DNA of 48,796 bases from Bacteroidota bacterium. GTDB taxonomy: Bacteria > Bacteroidota > Bacteroidia > Palsa-965. The notes below the pieces were generated by a model. The model saw nothing but the letters and a program-made list of their open reading frames with translations, made no database searches and was not told the origin of the DNA. The stretch covers positions 11,908 through 60,703 of the forward strand of contig JAJTEY010000002.1 of assembly GCA_021299855.1 (NCBI GenBank), given 5' to 3'. The first letter of the stretch is position 1. Each line of letters begins with the position of its first letter. The translations under genes and the position numbers were made by a program. Shown piece by piece: positions 18,864-28,122 of the stretch.

Positions 18864-20099
18864 ATGAACACCATGATAGCAGGAAAGACACGTGCAGAAG
18901 AGCTAATGGCATTAGAAGATCGTTACGGAGCGCATAATTACCATCCTTTACCGGTTGTATTGTCGCGAGGTGAAGGTGTTTTTGTTTGGGATGTCAACGG
19001 TAAACAGTATTACGATTTTTTGTCGGCATATTCTGCTGTCAATCAAGGACACTGCCATCCGAAACTGGTTAGCACATTAGCAGAACAAGCAGGTAAGCTG
19101 GCATTGACATCGCGTGCATTTTACAACGATTGTTTAGGGGAATACGAAAAATTCATCACCACATTTTTTGGTTATGACAAAGTATTGCCGATGAATACAG
19201 GCGTAGAAGCGGTGGAAACATCCATCAAACTCGCACGACGCTGGGGTTATAAAATCAAAGGAATTCCTAACAACCAGGCTAAAGTGGTTTTTGTGGAAGG
19301 GAATTTTCACGGTCGAACTATTTCATCAATATCGGCATCTACAGATCCCAGTAGTTATAGTCACTTCGGACCATTAGTTCCGGGATACGTTATTGTGCCG
19401 TATAACGATTTGGTAGCATTGGAAAAGGCATTTCAGGATCCACATGTCGCAGGATTTATGTTTGAACCAATTCAAGGCGAGGCAGGAGTTGTCGTTCCAA
19501 ATGAAGGATATTTGAAAGGTATCCGCAATTTGTGCACCAAATACAAGGTGTTGATGATTGCCGATGAAGTTCAAACCGGATTGGCGCGTACAGGTAAAAT
19601 GTTGGCTTGTGATCATGAAAATGTACGTGCGGATGTGTTGGTTTTGGGTAAAGCGCTTTCGGGCGGAATGTATCCGGTTTCTGCGGTATTGGCAGATGAT
19701 GAAATCATGTTAACGATTCAGCCCGGCGAACACGGTTCTACTTATGGAGGGAATCCGATTGCGTCCAAAGTAGCTATCGCTGCATTGGAAATTTTACGCG
19801 ATGAAAATCTTTCTGCAAATGCGGAGCGCTTGGGTGAAATTTTACGTCGTGAATTGCGTGCTATTAAAAGTAGCCGCGTTACTGCAGTGCGCGGGAAGGG
19901 TATGCTGAATGCGATAGTTATTGCACCAAAAAATGGAACAACAGCGTGGGATGTTTGTCTTAAACTGATGGAAAACGGCTTACTAGCAAAACCTACTCAT
20001 GGCGATATCATTCGTTTTGCACCTCCGTTGGTTATGAATGAAGAGCAACTGATGGACTGTGTAGCCATCATTAAAAAGACATTGACCGAATTTGAATAA
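18864..20099 (+). CDS. rocD: Ornithine aminotransferase (ornithine-oxo-acid transaminase)
   Basis: Class III PLP aminotransferase converting ornithine and 2-oxoglutarate to glutamate semialdehyde and glutamate, in arginine and proline metabolism. Family hallmarks: [24 protein letters not shown] at the N-terminus, [51 protein letters not shown], and the PLP lysine in [17 protein letters not shown]. The 411-residue length matches bacterial and eukaryotic RocD. ATG 18864 or 18873 could start translation. Monocistronic context, followed by yebC 25 nt later. Confidence 0.96.
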   Translation: MNTMIAGKTRAEELMALEDRYGAHNYHPLPVVLSRGEGVFVWDVNGKQYYDFLSAYSAVNQGHCHPKLVSTLAEQAGKLALTSRAFYNDCLGEYEKFITTFFGYDKVLPMNTGVEAVETSIKLARRWGYKIKGIPNNQAKVVFVEGNFHGRTISSISASTDPSSYSHFGPLVPGYVIVPYNDLVALEKAFQDPHVAGFMFEPIQGEAGVVVPNEGYLKGIRNLCTKYKVLMIADEVQTGLARTGKMLACDHENVRADVLVLGKALSGGMYPVSAVLADDEIMLTIQPGEHGSTYGGNPIASKVAIAALEILRDENLSANAERLGEILRRELRAIKSSRVTAVRGKGMLNAIVIAPKNGTTAWDVCLKLMENGLLAKPTHGDIIRFAPPLVMNEEQLMDCVAIIKKTLTEFE

Positions 20100-20124
20100 T
20101 AATTATCATTTACCATTTTGATTT

Positions 20125-20859
20125 ATGGGACGTATTTTTGAAAAAAGAAAGCACAAGATGTTTAAACGCTACGCTACCATGGCGAAGCAGTTTACACGAA
20201 TTGGAAAAGAAATTGCCATCGCCGTGAAATCGGGTGGGGCAGATCCTTCCACTAATGCGCGTTTGCGTCTGGTGATGCAGAATGCGAAAGCGGTAAACAT
20301 GCCGAAAGATCGTGTGGATGCAGCAATTGCTAAGGCGGCAGGCAAAAATGATACCGATAATTTTCAGGAAATTGTGTACGAAGGGAAAGGTCCTTTTAAT
20401 GTAGGTGTTGTTGTTGAAACTGCAACTGATAACCCTACACGTACCATTGCTAACTTACGCGTACACTTTAACCGCACCGGCGGAGAAATCGGTAAAACCG
20501 GTTCTCTTGATTTTCTTTTTGATCGCAAAGGAGTTTTCCGCATCAGTACCAACGGAGTGAATATGGACGAGTTAGAACTTGATCTGATTGATGCAGGATT
20601 GGACACTATTGATTTGGGTGATGAAAATGATGCTATTGTGTATTGTGCTTTCACTGACTTCGGAGCCATGCAAAAGGCCCTTGAAGCCAAAAACATTGAA
20701 GTATTGGAAGCAAAATTAACCCGCCTTCCCACTACAACCGTAACTTTAAATAAGGAACAACACGCAGAATTTCAGAAGTTATTGGATCGCCTCGAAGAGG
20801 ACGAAGATGTTCAGGAAGTCTTCCATAATATGGTGGAAGAAGGAGAAGATGAAGAGTAA
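20125..20859 (+). CDS. yebC: YebC/PmpR family (TACO1-like) protein
   Basis: A 244-residue cytoplasmic protein of the YebC/TACO1 family, described as transcription regulators and more recently as helpers of translation of difficult sequences. The N-terminus MGRIFEKRKHKMFKRYA is the Bacteroidota variant of the usual GHSKWANI start, followed by KIGKEI-like helix (FTRIGKEIAIAVKSGGADPSTNARLRLVMQNA, shown here in pieces only for its pattern), MPKDRVDAAIAKA, and the GGEIGKTGSLDFLFDRKGVF region. The tail is acidic (EEDEDVQEVF..EEGEDEE). It is followed by a strong intrinsic terminator. Confidence 0.93.
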   Translation: MGRIFEKRKHKMFKRYATMAKQFTRIGKEIAIAVKSGGADPSTNARLRLVMQNAKAVNMPKDRVDAAIAKAAGKNDTDNFQEIVYEGKGPFNVGVVVETATDNPTRTIANLRVHFNRTGGEIGKTGSLDFLFDRKGVFRISTNGVNMDELELDLIDAGLDTIDLGDENDAIVYCAFTDFGAMQKALEAKNIEVLEAKLTRLPTTTVTLNKEQHAEFQKLLDRLEEDEDVQEVFHNMVEEGEDEE

Positions 20860-20861
20860 AT

Positions 20862-20893
20862 AAAAAAGAACGCTGTAAGGCGTTCTTTTTTTT
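20862..20893. terminator. Intrinsic terminator between yebC and the dihydroorotase-like gene
   Basis: Stem GAACGC (20868-20873) pairs with GCGTTC (20880-20885), extended by an A-run on the left and a T-run of 8 on the right. It works in both orientations and fits the convergent genes on either side. Confidence 0.85.
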
Positions 20894-20927
20894 AATCCTG
20901 ACCCAAGTACAGAAATTTTAAAAGTGC

Positions 20928-22172
20928 TCAACAAATAGTTCCCAGAATAACACCTTGCAATTCCTGATTAAAAAGGGGCGAATTCATGCCTTTGCTTTTG
21001 GCTTGGTCTTTTTTATAGATCCATTTCTGTGTACAATCGAACATGGTTATTTCCGCCGCATGTCCTACTTCAATTTGAGGCACCTGTATTCCGGTTACTT
21101 TTCGGGGTTGCACGGCTAATGCATTCACCAGTTGTTCCGCGTTAAATTTACCAACAGCGCAAAGCATACTGAAGTTGGTTTCCAGCGTATTCATGCCCGG
21201 TGTTGCCAAGTCAAATTCCAACACTTTGCATTCTGTATCTTCCGGACGATGCCCGCTGGTAATGCAATCTATCGTTCCGTCAAGCACTCCTGCAATCAAA
21301 GCGTCACGATCGTGTTGTGTTCGTAATGGCGGACTCAATTTAAAGTTAGTGTCAAATTCCGTTAATTGATCATCGGTATAGAGCAGGTGAGAAGCATGAA
21401 CTGCCGCTGTTACGGGCAACCCTTTCTTTTTTGCATTTCGAACTAACTCCACGCTACCCGCGCTGCTTACAGCCATGATATGAATTGGAGTTTGTGCATA
21501 TTCGGCTATAGCTAAATGGTGCGCCAACATTACTTCCTCGGCAACCGCAGGAATTCCTTTTAATCCAAGTTTGGTGCTGTTAACACCCTCATTCATTTGA
21601 CCTCCATAGGCCAATTGCGGATCTTCACAGCGAACATGAATTCGTGCTCCAAAGTTGGAACTGTATTGCAAGGCTCGTAATAACACTCCTGCATGAGCAA
21701 TCGGATGATCTGCATCAGTGAATGCAATTGCTCCGGCTTGGTGCATGTCATACATTTCTGCAAGTTCTTTGCCTTCCAGTTTAACGGTAACAGCTCCGGC
21801 CGGATATATCTTCGCAGGTAAACCCGCACTGCGCTTAATGATGTATTCCACCTGTGATTTGGAGTGCGTCACCGGATTATTGTCGGGCATGGCCAATACT
21901 GCGGTATATCCACCGGCAGCAGCAGCAGCAGCGCCAGACTCCAAAGTTTCTTTGTATTCAAATCCCGGATCGGATAAATGAGCGTGAAGATCCATGAATC
22001 CGGGTGCAACCATTAATTCGGGACTCTGATAAACAATGGCCTGATCATGTGTAATGGAATCAGCCATTTTTGTGATAATTCCATTTTCAATTAAAATATC
22101 CGAAGTCTTACCGTTATTCGATTGACCGGGAGCGACGATTCGTGCGCGCTTAATCAGGATCGTAGTACTCAT
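20928..22172 (-). CDS. Dihydroorotase-like amidohydrolase, probably non-catalytic
   Basis: A 414-residue amidohydrolase of the dihydroorotase family, usually annotated pyrC. It keeps the first metal pair motif (DLHAHLSDPG) and STKLGLKGIP plus PPLRTQHDRDAL, but positions that bind metal or act in catalysis in active enzymes look changed: VRCED where VHCED is usual, HIMAVSSA where HIAHVST is usual, and TSGHRPED where ATDHAPH is usual (the catalytic Asp is Gly). This matches the second, inactive class in Bacteroidota and in Pseudomonas, where such a protein is needed to assemble aspartate transcarbamoylase. The ATG at 22172 overlaps the stop of the upstream BatA gene (ATGA), implying coupling; the longer open frame to 22280 would run into that gene. 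Confidence 0.85.
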   Translation of the reverse strand: MSTTILIKRARIVAPGQSNNGKTSDILIENGIITKMADSITHDQAIVYQSPELMVAPGFMDLHAHLSDPGFEYKETLESGAAAAAAGGYTAVLAMPDNNPVTHSKSQVEYIIKRSAGLPAKIYPAGAVTVKLEGKELAEMYDMHQAGAIAFTDADHPIAHAGVLLRALQYSSNFGARIHVRCEDPQLAYGGQMNEGVNSTKLGLKGIPAVAEEVMLAHHLAIAEYAQTPIHIMAVSSAGSVELVRNAKKKGLPVTAAVHASHLLYTDDQLTEFDTNFKLSPPLRTQHDRDALIAGVLDGTIDCITSGHRPEDTECKVLEFDLATPGMNTLETNFSMLCAVGKFNAEQLVNALAVQPRKVTGIQVPQIEVGHAAEITMFDCTQKWIYKKDQAKSKGMNSPLFNQELQGVILGTIC

Positions 22173-24268
22173 GAAGTGCTGCTGGATTGTTGTGTTACTG
22201 ATGATGTTTTCCAAAATCTGATGATGAGCATTTCTGCAATCAGTGCTGCTAACAACACCCAAATGCAGGTCGTCCACCATTTATTGCCAAAATCGGTTTC
22301 TGCCAGAAGTTCGTTTATGGATTTGGTATTTGAAGAATATACAGCGACGTTCTTGACGCCGGAATCATCCAATGCTGATTTAATTTCATCATCCGTTAAC
22401 AGTTGGAGATTTGATTCTAAACGATCGTAATTGAATGAAGCTCCGCTTACTTGGGTGTTGCCGTATTTGATTAAATAATTTCCCGGAGTTGAAATCTGCT
22501 GAAACGGATCAAGTGAAACACGACCACTGACATTTCTGTGTGCAGGAATAATATCCAATTGACTTGCAGGTTCAATTAAATGGAAAACATCTTCATTGTT
22601 CAGCGTCATGCCGGATAAAGGAATTTCCTTCGTACTTCCGATCGTGTAAAACAAATCTTGTTGAGCCTGACTAAACAATGCCACCTGATACAGCGTTGGT
22701 ACAAACAATGCGTGTCGCGTGAAATTACTCCACATTTCATTCGCAGGAACTGCGCACAAATACACATACGAGCGATCATTTTTGTACGATGCAAAAAACG
22801 GTCGTCCATTACGCAATCGCATCATTTCATCTTGTGTAGATCGAGAATTGCTTCTAATCACATAATGATCATTGACAATAGGTAAGTCAACTGTTCCCGT
22901 TGTTTTTTCAAATACGCCTCGATACAACGGATGATTAAAGTTCAATACATCAACCTGCGTTCGTACCGTATCTGTTTTTTCCAATTGACCTGCTCCGATT
23001 CCATTTAGAAACGAATTGTAGGAACTTAAATCTGCATTCATTCCCGGAAAAACAACCAAGGAACCGCCATTGTCCAGAAACCGTTTGATTTCCGTGGACA
23101 TTCCTGTTGAAATGCTCTGCAGACCATTCAGCACAATTAAACGATTGCGCGTAAATGCACTGAAATCCACTTTACCTTCTTCCATTCCTGTATATTGGAA
23201 TAAGGAGTCGCCGCTAAAAAGTGTTTTAACAAAATCGATACTTTGATTGCCGCTAACTGTCGGCGTAATGTTAAGAACAGGAATAGTTTCAGCTACGTCG
23301 AAACTAAAATAACTACGATCATCAAACGTAATAGGATAATCGTTGATTTCGATCATTCCCTGCTGCAAGCCGGGCTGTCGAATGGTGAATAAAATAGTTG
23401 TATCAACGCTACTTTTCGCCGCAACACTGAATGAAGCCGGACTACGTGCTTCACCATTCAAATAAAGGCGAATCGGAACGTTTTCAATATTCTTCTCGGA
23501 ATGATTCACGATACGCACGTGCATTGCTTCCGGAACGTTGAGTTGTCGTACAGGCGAATCGAACCAAATGGAATCGACAGATACATTGCCGGTACCTTCC
23601 ACCCGCAACGGAATTAATCGATACTGTACCGTTGTATCGTTGGTAATACGATCAAGATCAGCGGTAGTTTGTTGAAAGTCACTAAGCAAATAAATATGTT
23701 TATTCCCCGATTCAATTTGCATCTCGGCATTCAGGATATCCATTTGCCTTTTTGTGACTTCCGAAATTTTACGAACCGCAGGAGCTGATTTCACTTCTTC
23801 CAGCAACTCCAGAAATTCTTCCCGATTAACAACACGCTGATGTTTTCCTTCAAATGAATTCGTAATCAAATGAAACTCATCGGAAGGACGATAGCTCAGC
23901 GCAATTTCTTTAGCTTGTTTTCTGGCTTCATCCAGCAGCGTTCCATTTTTACCAACGGCATCCATGCTAAATGAATTATCGAGGTAAAAGCTGACAATTT
24001 TTTTCCCGCTTTTCACAGTACCACCGTTAATGGGCGAATACGGCTGCGTGAAAGCGAGGACAAGAAATAGGATGGCCAGTAATCGGGAGAGTAATATCAG
24101 TCGATTGCGAAGTTTGTTACGCGCCTTGGTATCCTGACGCACTTCACGTAAAAAACGAACATTAGTAAAGGGAATGCGCTTGAACCGCCGAAAGTTAAAC
24201 AGGTGAACCAGAACCGGTATCGCTAATGCGAAAAGTGCGAAAAACAGGTAAGGCTGCGCAAACTTCAT
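22169..24268 (-). CDS. BatA-domain / von Willebrand factor A membrane protein
   Basis: A 699-residue inner-membrane protein. It starts with the BatA N-terminal domain (FAQPYLFFALFALAIPVLVHLFNFRRFKRIPF, a membrane span then basic stretch), a second span near residues 58-78, and a vWA domain whose MIDAS motif is intact as D-N-S-F-S (DxSxS) near residue 97. A long extracytoplasmic part with a glutamine-amidotransferase-like middle (LIVLNGLQSIS, FLDNGGSLVVFPG) and a C-terminal membrane span (CIWVLLAALIAEMLIIRFW) follow. Family members occur in Bacteroidota next to the pyrC-like gene, as here. No BatB/BatD partners are in the window. ATG 24268 is chosen over the adjoining TTG 24271. Confidence 0.85.
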   Translation of the reverse strand: MKFAQPYLFFALFALAIPVLVHLFNFRRFKRIPFTNVRFLREVRQDTKARNKLRNRLILLSRLLAILFLVLAFTQPYSPINGGTVKSGKKIVSFYLDNSFSMDAVGKNGTLLDEARKQAKEIALSYRPSDEFHLITNSFEGKHQRVVNREEFLELLEEVKSAPAVRKISEVTKRQMDILNAEMQIESGNKHIYLLSDFQQTTADLDRITNDTTVQYRLIPLRVEGTGNVSVDSIWFDSPVRQLNVPEAMHVRIVNHSEKNIENVPIRLYLNGEARSPASFSVAAKSSVDTTILFTIRQPGLQQGMIEINDYPITFDDRSYFSFDVAETIPVLNITPTVSGNQSIDFVKTLFSGDSLFQYTGMEEGKVDFSAFTRNRLIVLNGLQSISTGMSTEIKRFLDNGGSLVVFPGMNADLSSYNSFLNGIGAGQLEKTDTVRTQVDVLNFNHPLYRGVFEKTTGTVDLPIVNDHYVIRSNSRSTQDEMMRLRNGRPFFASYKNDRSYVYLCAVPANEMWSNFTRHALFVPTLYQVALFSQAQQDLFYTIGSTKEIPLSGMTLNNEDVFHLIEPASQLDIIPAHRNVSGRVSLDPFQQISTPGNYLIKYGNTQVSGASFNYDRLESNLQLLTDDEIKSALDDSGVKNVAVYSSNTKSINELLAETDFGNKWWTTCIWVLLAALIAEMLIIRFWKTSSVTQQSSSTS

Positions 24269-24275
24269 CAAAGGT

Positions 24276-24283
24276 TAAAGTTA
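24276..24283 (-). promoter_or_regulatory. Candidate -7 box (TAACTTTA) before the BatA-type gene
   Basis: On the minus strand TAACTTTA ends 7 nt before the ATG at 24268. One mismatch to TAnnTTTG. The 152-nt gap 24269-24420 upstream holds no other structure that I can see and no tRNA. Confidence 0.35.
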
Positions 24284-24420
24284 TGCAAATTGCCCGAATA
24301 CGGCGTGTATTTGCCAAATTATTCAGGTTGCGGCAAACCCTTAGGAACTAAGTTTCAGATTTGTAATTGAATTAGGTATACGGATACATGCTGTACACAC
24401 GATACCGTAAATTCTTTAAC

Positions 24421-27318
24421 CTATTTCCTTACAATAAACTGCTGTCCGATTCGACGATTGCCAAAACTTATGCGGACATAGTATTCGCCCGGAACAAGCA
24501 CAGGATTATTCGAAGTAACGCTGTATTGCTCCACCAATGAAGGATCTTTACTATTCTTCAAATATGCTATATACGACTCGCTTGAAATACTGTCAGCAAC
24601 GCCGTTAATGTTTACATAATTCAATCCTGCAACTGTAGTATCCTTAAAAGTGATCCAAGCTGATCCGTCTTGTTCGGATAAAATCTCTACGGTAACCGGT
24701 TGACTGCGTTTAGAAAAGTAGGATAGTGCACCTTGAGTTTTCCATTGGATTCCCTCTTCAGTCCATTCACGTTGTATCGGAAGTTGCTGCGAATTAAATA
24801 TTGCCAGTTCGGTTGTTGCTATACTATCCGTAAGTTGCTGCAACGCCGAAATGTCTGCTTTATAAATTGACCGACCATGTGTTCCAACCAGTAAATGTTT
24901 CTCTCGTGGCTGAATCACGACATCATGAACTGCAACAGGTGGTAAGTTATTAGTCATACGCATCCAGGTTTTCCCGCGATTGATGGTTGTATATAATCCT
25001 CCATCCGTGCCCACAAACAACAAATTCGGATTAACGGGATCTTCCTTAATCACGTTCACGGGTTCCATTGGCAATCCGTTGTCGAGACGCTGCCAGGTTT
25101 TTCCGTAATCTTCGGAACAATAGATATAAGCATCAAAATGATCCCATTGAAAACCACTGAGCACGGCGTACACACGACTTTCAACATGTGCAGATGCAAT
25201 TACACGATTCACGCGCAAATGCTGCGGAAGCCCATCGGAAATGCGCGTCCATGAATTACCTCCGTCTTTCGAAACATGGATCAAACCATCATCGCTGCCG
25301 GTATAAAGCAATCCAAATTTTAGAGGCGATTCGTGCAACGTAGAAATAGTACCGTAAGGAACATCTCCTACGCGTCCGCCTCGTGTTAAATCGCCGGAAA
25401 TCTTTTCATAGTTATCACCACGATTCATGGAACGATGTACAAATTGAGAACCGAAGTACAGTATATCCGGATTGTGAACGGATAACCAGATAGGCGCTTG
25501 CCAATTGAATCGCAATCTTGCTTCACCCAATTTCATGGATGGTTTTACCAATGCTTCCTCACCGTTACTCCGATTAATGCGATAATAATAACCAAACTGA
25601 TATCCGGTATAAACGATATTTACATCACGCGGATCAATCATAATCTGCATGCCGTCTCCACCCAATAATCGCTTATACGGATATTGTCCTTCCGCATGCC
25701 AATCTTCCGATGCCGTGTAATTATTCGGCCCCAACCAAACACCGTTATCCTGTATGCCACCGTAAATATTATATGGTGAAGCATTATCTGCATTGATGGC
25801 GTAAAATTGTCCAACAGCGGGCGAGTTACACTTCATCCAATGTTTACCGGAATCCCATGTGATATTTATTCCACCATCGTTGCCGTTAATAAAATGTCCT
25901 TTGCGTTTCGGATTGATCCATAAACAATGATGATCAGCATGTACACTGGGTCCGTCAATAATGGAAAATGACTTCCCTGCATCCGTGCTGCGTTGCATGG
26001 TAACTCCGCCAATGTACACTTCACTATCATCAATCGGCGACACCCAAATGCGACCGAAATAGTATCCGTAGGTGTAGTACATCGCATCAAACGATTGTGA
26101 ATTGGTCTTCTTCCAGGTTTTTCCTGCATCTTCTGAACGATACACTTCTGCACCGATAATCGGAGCGCTGAACAAATCATCATTAGCATCACTCACAAAA
26201 TCAGCCAAAGCCGCAGGTGCGTAACGGTTAGCTCTGATATCCGCTTTAACGGTTTGAACGGTATGCTCCTTGGGAAAACGATACGCTTTCAAGAACTGTT
26301 GTAGTTCTTTATCGTCTAATTTCAGGAATTCTTCCTTGCTCATTTTACGCAACTGAGCAGGCTTGAGCGATGATTTACTTTTACCCGGCTGTTGCTGACG
26401 AATTTGCTGATTATCGATAACAACATACAGCAAATTGCTATTCTGTGCAGATCCGGATATACCTATTCTGCCTGCGCCCGGACCAATTGGCAAACCGGAT
26501 GCGGCCGTTGAAATCAATTCCCAGTTCTCTCCGTGATTAATCGATTTGTACAATCCTGTTCCGTTGCCACCTTCTTCAAAATTCCAGGCTTTACGATTTC
26601 GTTGCCAACTTGCAGCATACCAAACATCAGGTTGCTTCGGGTCTTGCCACGCGTCAATCACACCGGTTTGATCATTAGCGAACAATACGCGTTTCCACGA
26701 TTCACCGCCATCAACACTTTTGTATAATCCGCGTTCAGTATTGGATGAATACAAATGACCCATTACGGCTGCAAATACGACGTTTGGTTGAGACGCACTA
26801 ATGATTACACGTGCGATATGATGCGCATCATTCAAGCCCGTATTCTTCCAGGTTTTACCGCCATCAACACTTTTGTACATGCCTAAGCCTGTGTAAGAAC
26901 TGCGGCTGGAATTGGCTTCTCCGGCACCAACATAAATAGTGTGAGGCGTTTTCGTGAAGTCTACATCAAGCGCACCCACATTTACATAAGGCGCTTCATC
27001 AAAAATTGGAGTGAAGGAAGTTCCATTATTGTTGGTGTACCAAACGCCTCCTGAAGCATACGCTACATAAAATTCTGTCGGATCATTTTCATTGATCGCC
27101 ATGTCAACAATTCTACCACTCATGATGGTAGGGCCGACATTTTCAAATCGCAACGCATTCACCAGCGACTGTGCTTCAGTCTGCTTTTTTAATTGCAACG
27201 CTTTCAAACGATGCTCTGTTCCGGTTGGTGTTGGTTCAGTTCCTGCAGGGAGTTTTGTTTGTTGCGAATAACTGATCAGTGAACAACAGAGCAGAGCAGT
27301 GGTAATAATGTTCTTCAT
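24421..27318 (-). CDS. Secreted BNR/sortilin-like beta-propeller protein
   Basis: A 965-residue exported protein (signal peptide MKNIITTALLCCSLISYSQ) of the WD40/YVTN/BNR-like group often labelled glycosyl hydrolase or VPS10/sortilin-type. Many BNR or Asp-box repeats are visible, e.g. SVDGGKTWKN, SVDGGESWKR, SINHGENWEL, SEDAGKTWKK, SKDGGNSWTR, SEDYGKTWQR, INRGKTWMR, giving two stacked propellers (about 60-330 and 390-810). A Lys-rich helical insert lies between them (about 315-365). The end is a beta-sandwich-like segment (VTVEILSEQDGSAW.. PGEYYVRISF). Enzymatic activity is unproven for this family; binding or scaffolding is equally possible. It is 9 nt downstream of the TIGR02757 gene on the same strand. 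Confidence 0.88.
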   Translation of the reverse strand: MKNIITTALLCCSLISYSQQTKLPAGTEPTPTGTEHRLKALQLKKQTEAQSLVNALRFENVGPTIMSGRIVDMAINENDPTEFYVAYASGGVWYTNNNGTSFTPIFDEAPYVNVGALDVDFTKTPHTIYVGAGEANSSRSSYTGLGMYKSVDGGKTWKNTGLNDAHHIARVIISASQPNVVFAAVMGHLYSSNTERGLYKSVDGGESWKRVLFANDQTGVIDAWQDPKQPDVWYAASWQRNRKAWNFEEGGNGTGLYKSINHGENWELISTAASGLPIGPGAGRIGISGSAQNSNLLYVVIDNQQIRQQQPGKSKSSLKPAQLRKMSKEEFLKLDDKELQQFLKAYRFPKEHTVQTVKADIRANRYAPAALADFVSDANDDLFSAPIIGAEVYRSEDAGKTWKKTNSQSFDAMYYTYGYYFGRIWVSPIDDSEVYIGGVTMQRSTDAGKSFSIIDGPSVHADHHCLWINPKRKGHFINGNDGGINITWDSGKHWMKCNSPAVGQFYAINADNASPYNIYGGIQDNGVWLGPNNYTASEDWHAEGQYPYKRLLGGDGMQIMIDPRDVNIVYTGYQFGYYYRINRSNGEEALVKPSMKLGEARLRFNWQAPIWLSVHNPDILYFGSQFVHRSMNRGDNYEKISGDLTRGGRVGDVPYGTISTLHESPLKFGLLYTGSDDGLIHVSKDGGNSWTRISDGLPQHLRVNRVIASAHVESRVYAVLSGFQWDHFDAYIYCSEDYGKTWQRLDNGLPMEPVNVIKEDPVNPNLLFVGTDGGLYTTINRGKTWMRMTNNLPPVAVHDVVIQPREKHLLVGTHGRSIYKADISALQQLTDSIATTELAIFNSQQLPIQREWTEEGIQWKTQGALSYFSKRSQPVTVEILSEQDGSAWITFKDTTVAGLNYVNINGVADSISSESYIAYLKNSKDPSLVEQYSVTSNNPVLVPGEYYVRISFGNRRIGQQFIVRK

Positions 27319-27327
27319 GTAATAATG

Positions 27328-28122
27328 TTATGTGGTAATACTTTTCCAGCCTTCGAATATTCCAAGACCAAATAATGCGAAATCATATTTAACGGGATCT
27401 TTTGGATCGAGCAAACGTAAATTAGCGGTTAATTCTTCCACTGCTTTACGATCATCAATTTTACGTTCCAGCAGTTGTAAACTTCGGGCAACATTCCCGA
27501 CATGAACATCCAACGGACACATCAACTCAGATGGTGAAAATTGCTGCCAAATGCCGAAATCAACACCAGTTTTATCCCGACGAATCATCCAGCGCAAAAA
27601 CATGTTAATACGTTTAGCAGAAGATCCTTTACCGGGATCTGACACATGTTTCGCCGTTCTCTCTTGAAGCGCTTTACCAAGAAACTCCATTCGAAAAGAA
27701 GAAATGGTATCCAGTATATTTCCTGTACTATGATGCTTGTAAAAAGCATCTTCCAACGTTGCATGTTCGTTGTAAATTCTGCGAAAACCTTGAATAAAGA
27801 CAATTAAATCATCACTATTAAATGTCCGATGCACAAACGTTTTTAAGGATTTCAATTCGCGCGTTCCGGTACTCATGATAAACTCATACGGTGCATCATG
27901 AAGTAATTCCATCAATCGATGACCATTACGCACTATAGTTGGTCGTTGTCCCCACGCAATGGTTGCAGCAAGAAATCCGGCAATTTCCCGATCTCGTTTA
28001 TCCGTGTAACGGTGCGGAATTGCAATAGGATCGTCAGTAATAAAAGCAGGCGTATTGAACTCGCGCACTTTCATTTCTAAGAGCTCAAATATGTCGCGAT
28101 CAGTCTTTTTCAATTTTCTCAC
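27328..28122 (-). CDS. TIGR02757 family protein (DUF2400)
   Basis: A 264-residue cytoplasmic protein matching TIGR02757, common in Bacteroidota and some other phyla, of unknown function. Typical features: YTDKRDREIAGFLAATIAWGQR near the N-terminus, MFLRWMIRRDKTGVDFGIW in the middle, and the CPLDVHVGNVARSLQLLERK segment followed by LRLLDPKDPVKYDFALFGLG. The arrangement recalls the helix-hairpin-helix DNA glycosylase superfamily, but no activity is established. It overlaps the end of the upstream regulator gene by 23 nt, so the two are coupled. Confidence 0.88.
   Translation of the reverse strand: MRKLKKTDRDIFELLEMKVREFNTPAFITDDPIAIPHRYTDKRDREIAGFLAATIAWGQRPTIVRNGHRLMELLHDAPYEFIMSTGTRELKSLKTFVHRTFNSDDLIVFIQGFRRIYNEHATLEDAFYKHHSTGNILDTISSFRMEFLGKALQERTAKHVSDPGKGSSAKRINMFLRWMIRRDKTGVDFGIWQQFSPSELMCPLDVHVGNVARSLQLLERKIDDRKAVEELTANLRLLDPKDPVKYDFALFGLGIFEGWKSITT

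Noticed and set aside
20928-22280. Longer dihydroorotase-like start at 22280
   Set aside because: It would overlap the BatA-type gene by over 100 nt; ATG 22172 gives the normal family N-terminus and an ATGA overlap.
24269-24420. 152-nt gap between the BatA-type and BNR genes searched for tRNA or small RNA
   Set aside because: No cloverleaf, T-loop GTTCRANNC or strong hairpin with T-run seen; only a weak promoter-like box at 24276-24283.
24421-24560. C-terminus of the BNR protein considered as a T9SS sorting domain (GEYYVRISF..FIVRK)
   Set aside because: The preceding sequence lacks the PNP-type opening of a sorting domain and matches the usual C-terminal beta segment of this BNR/sortilin group.
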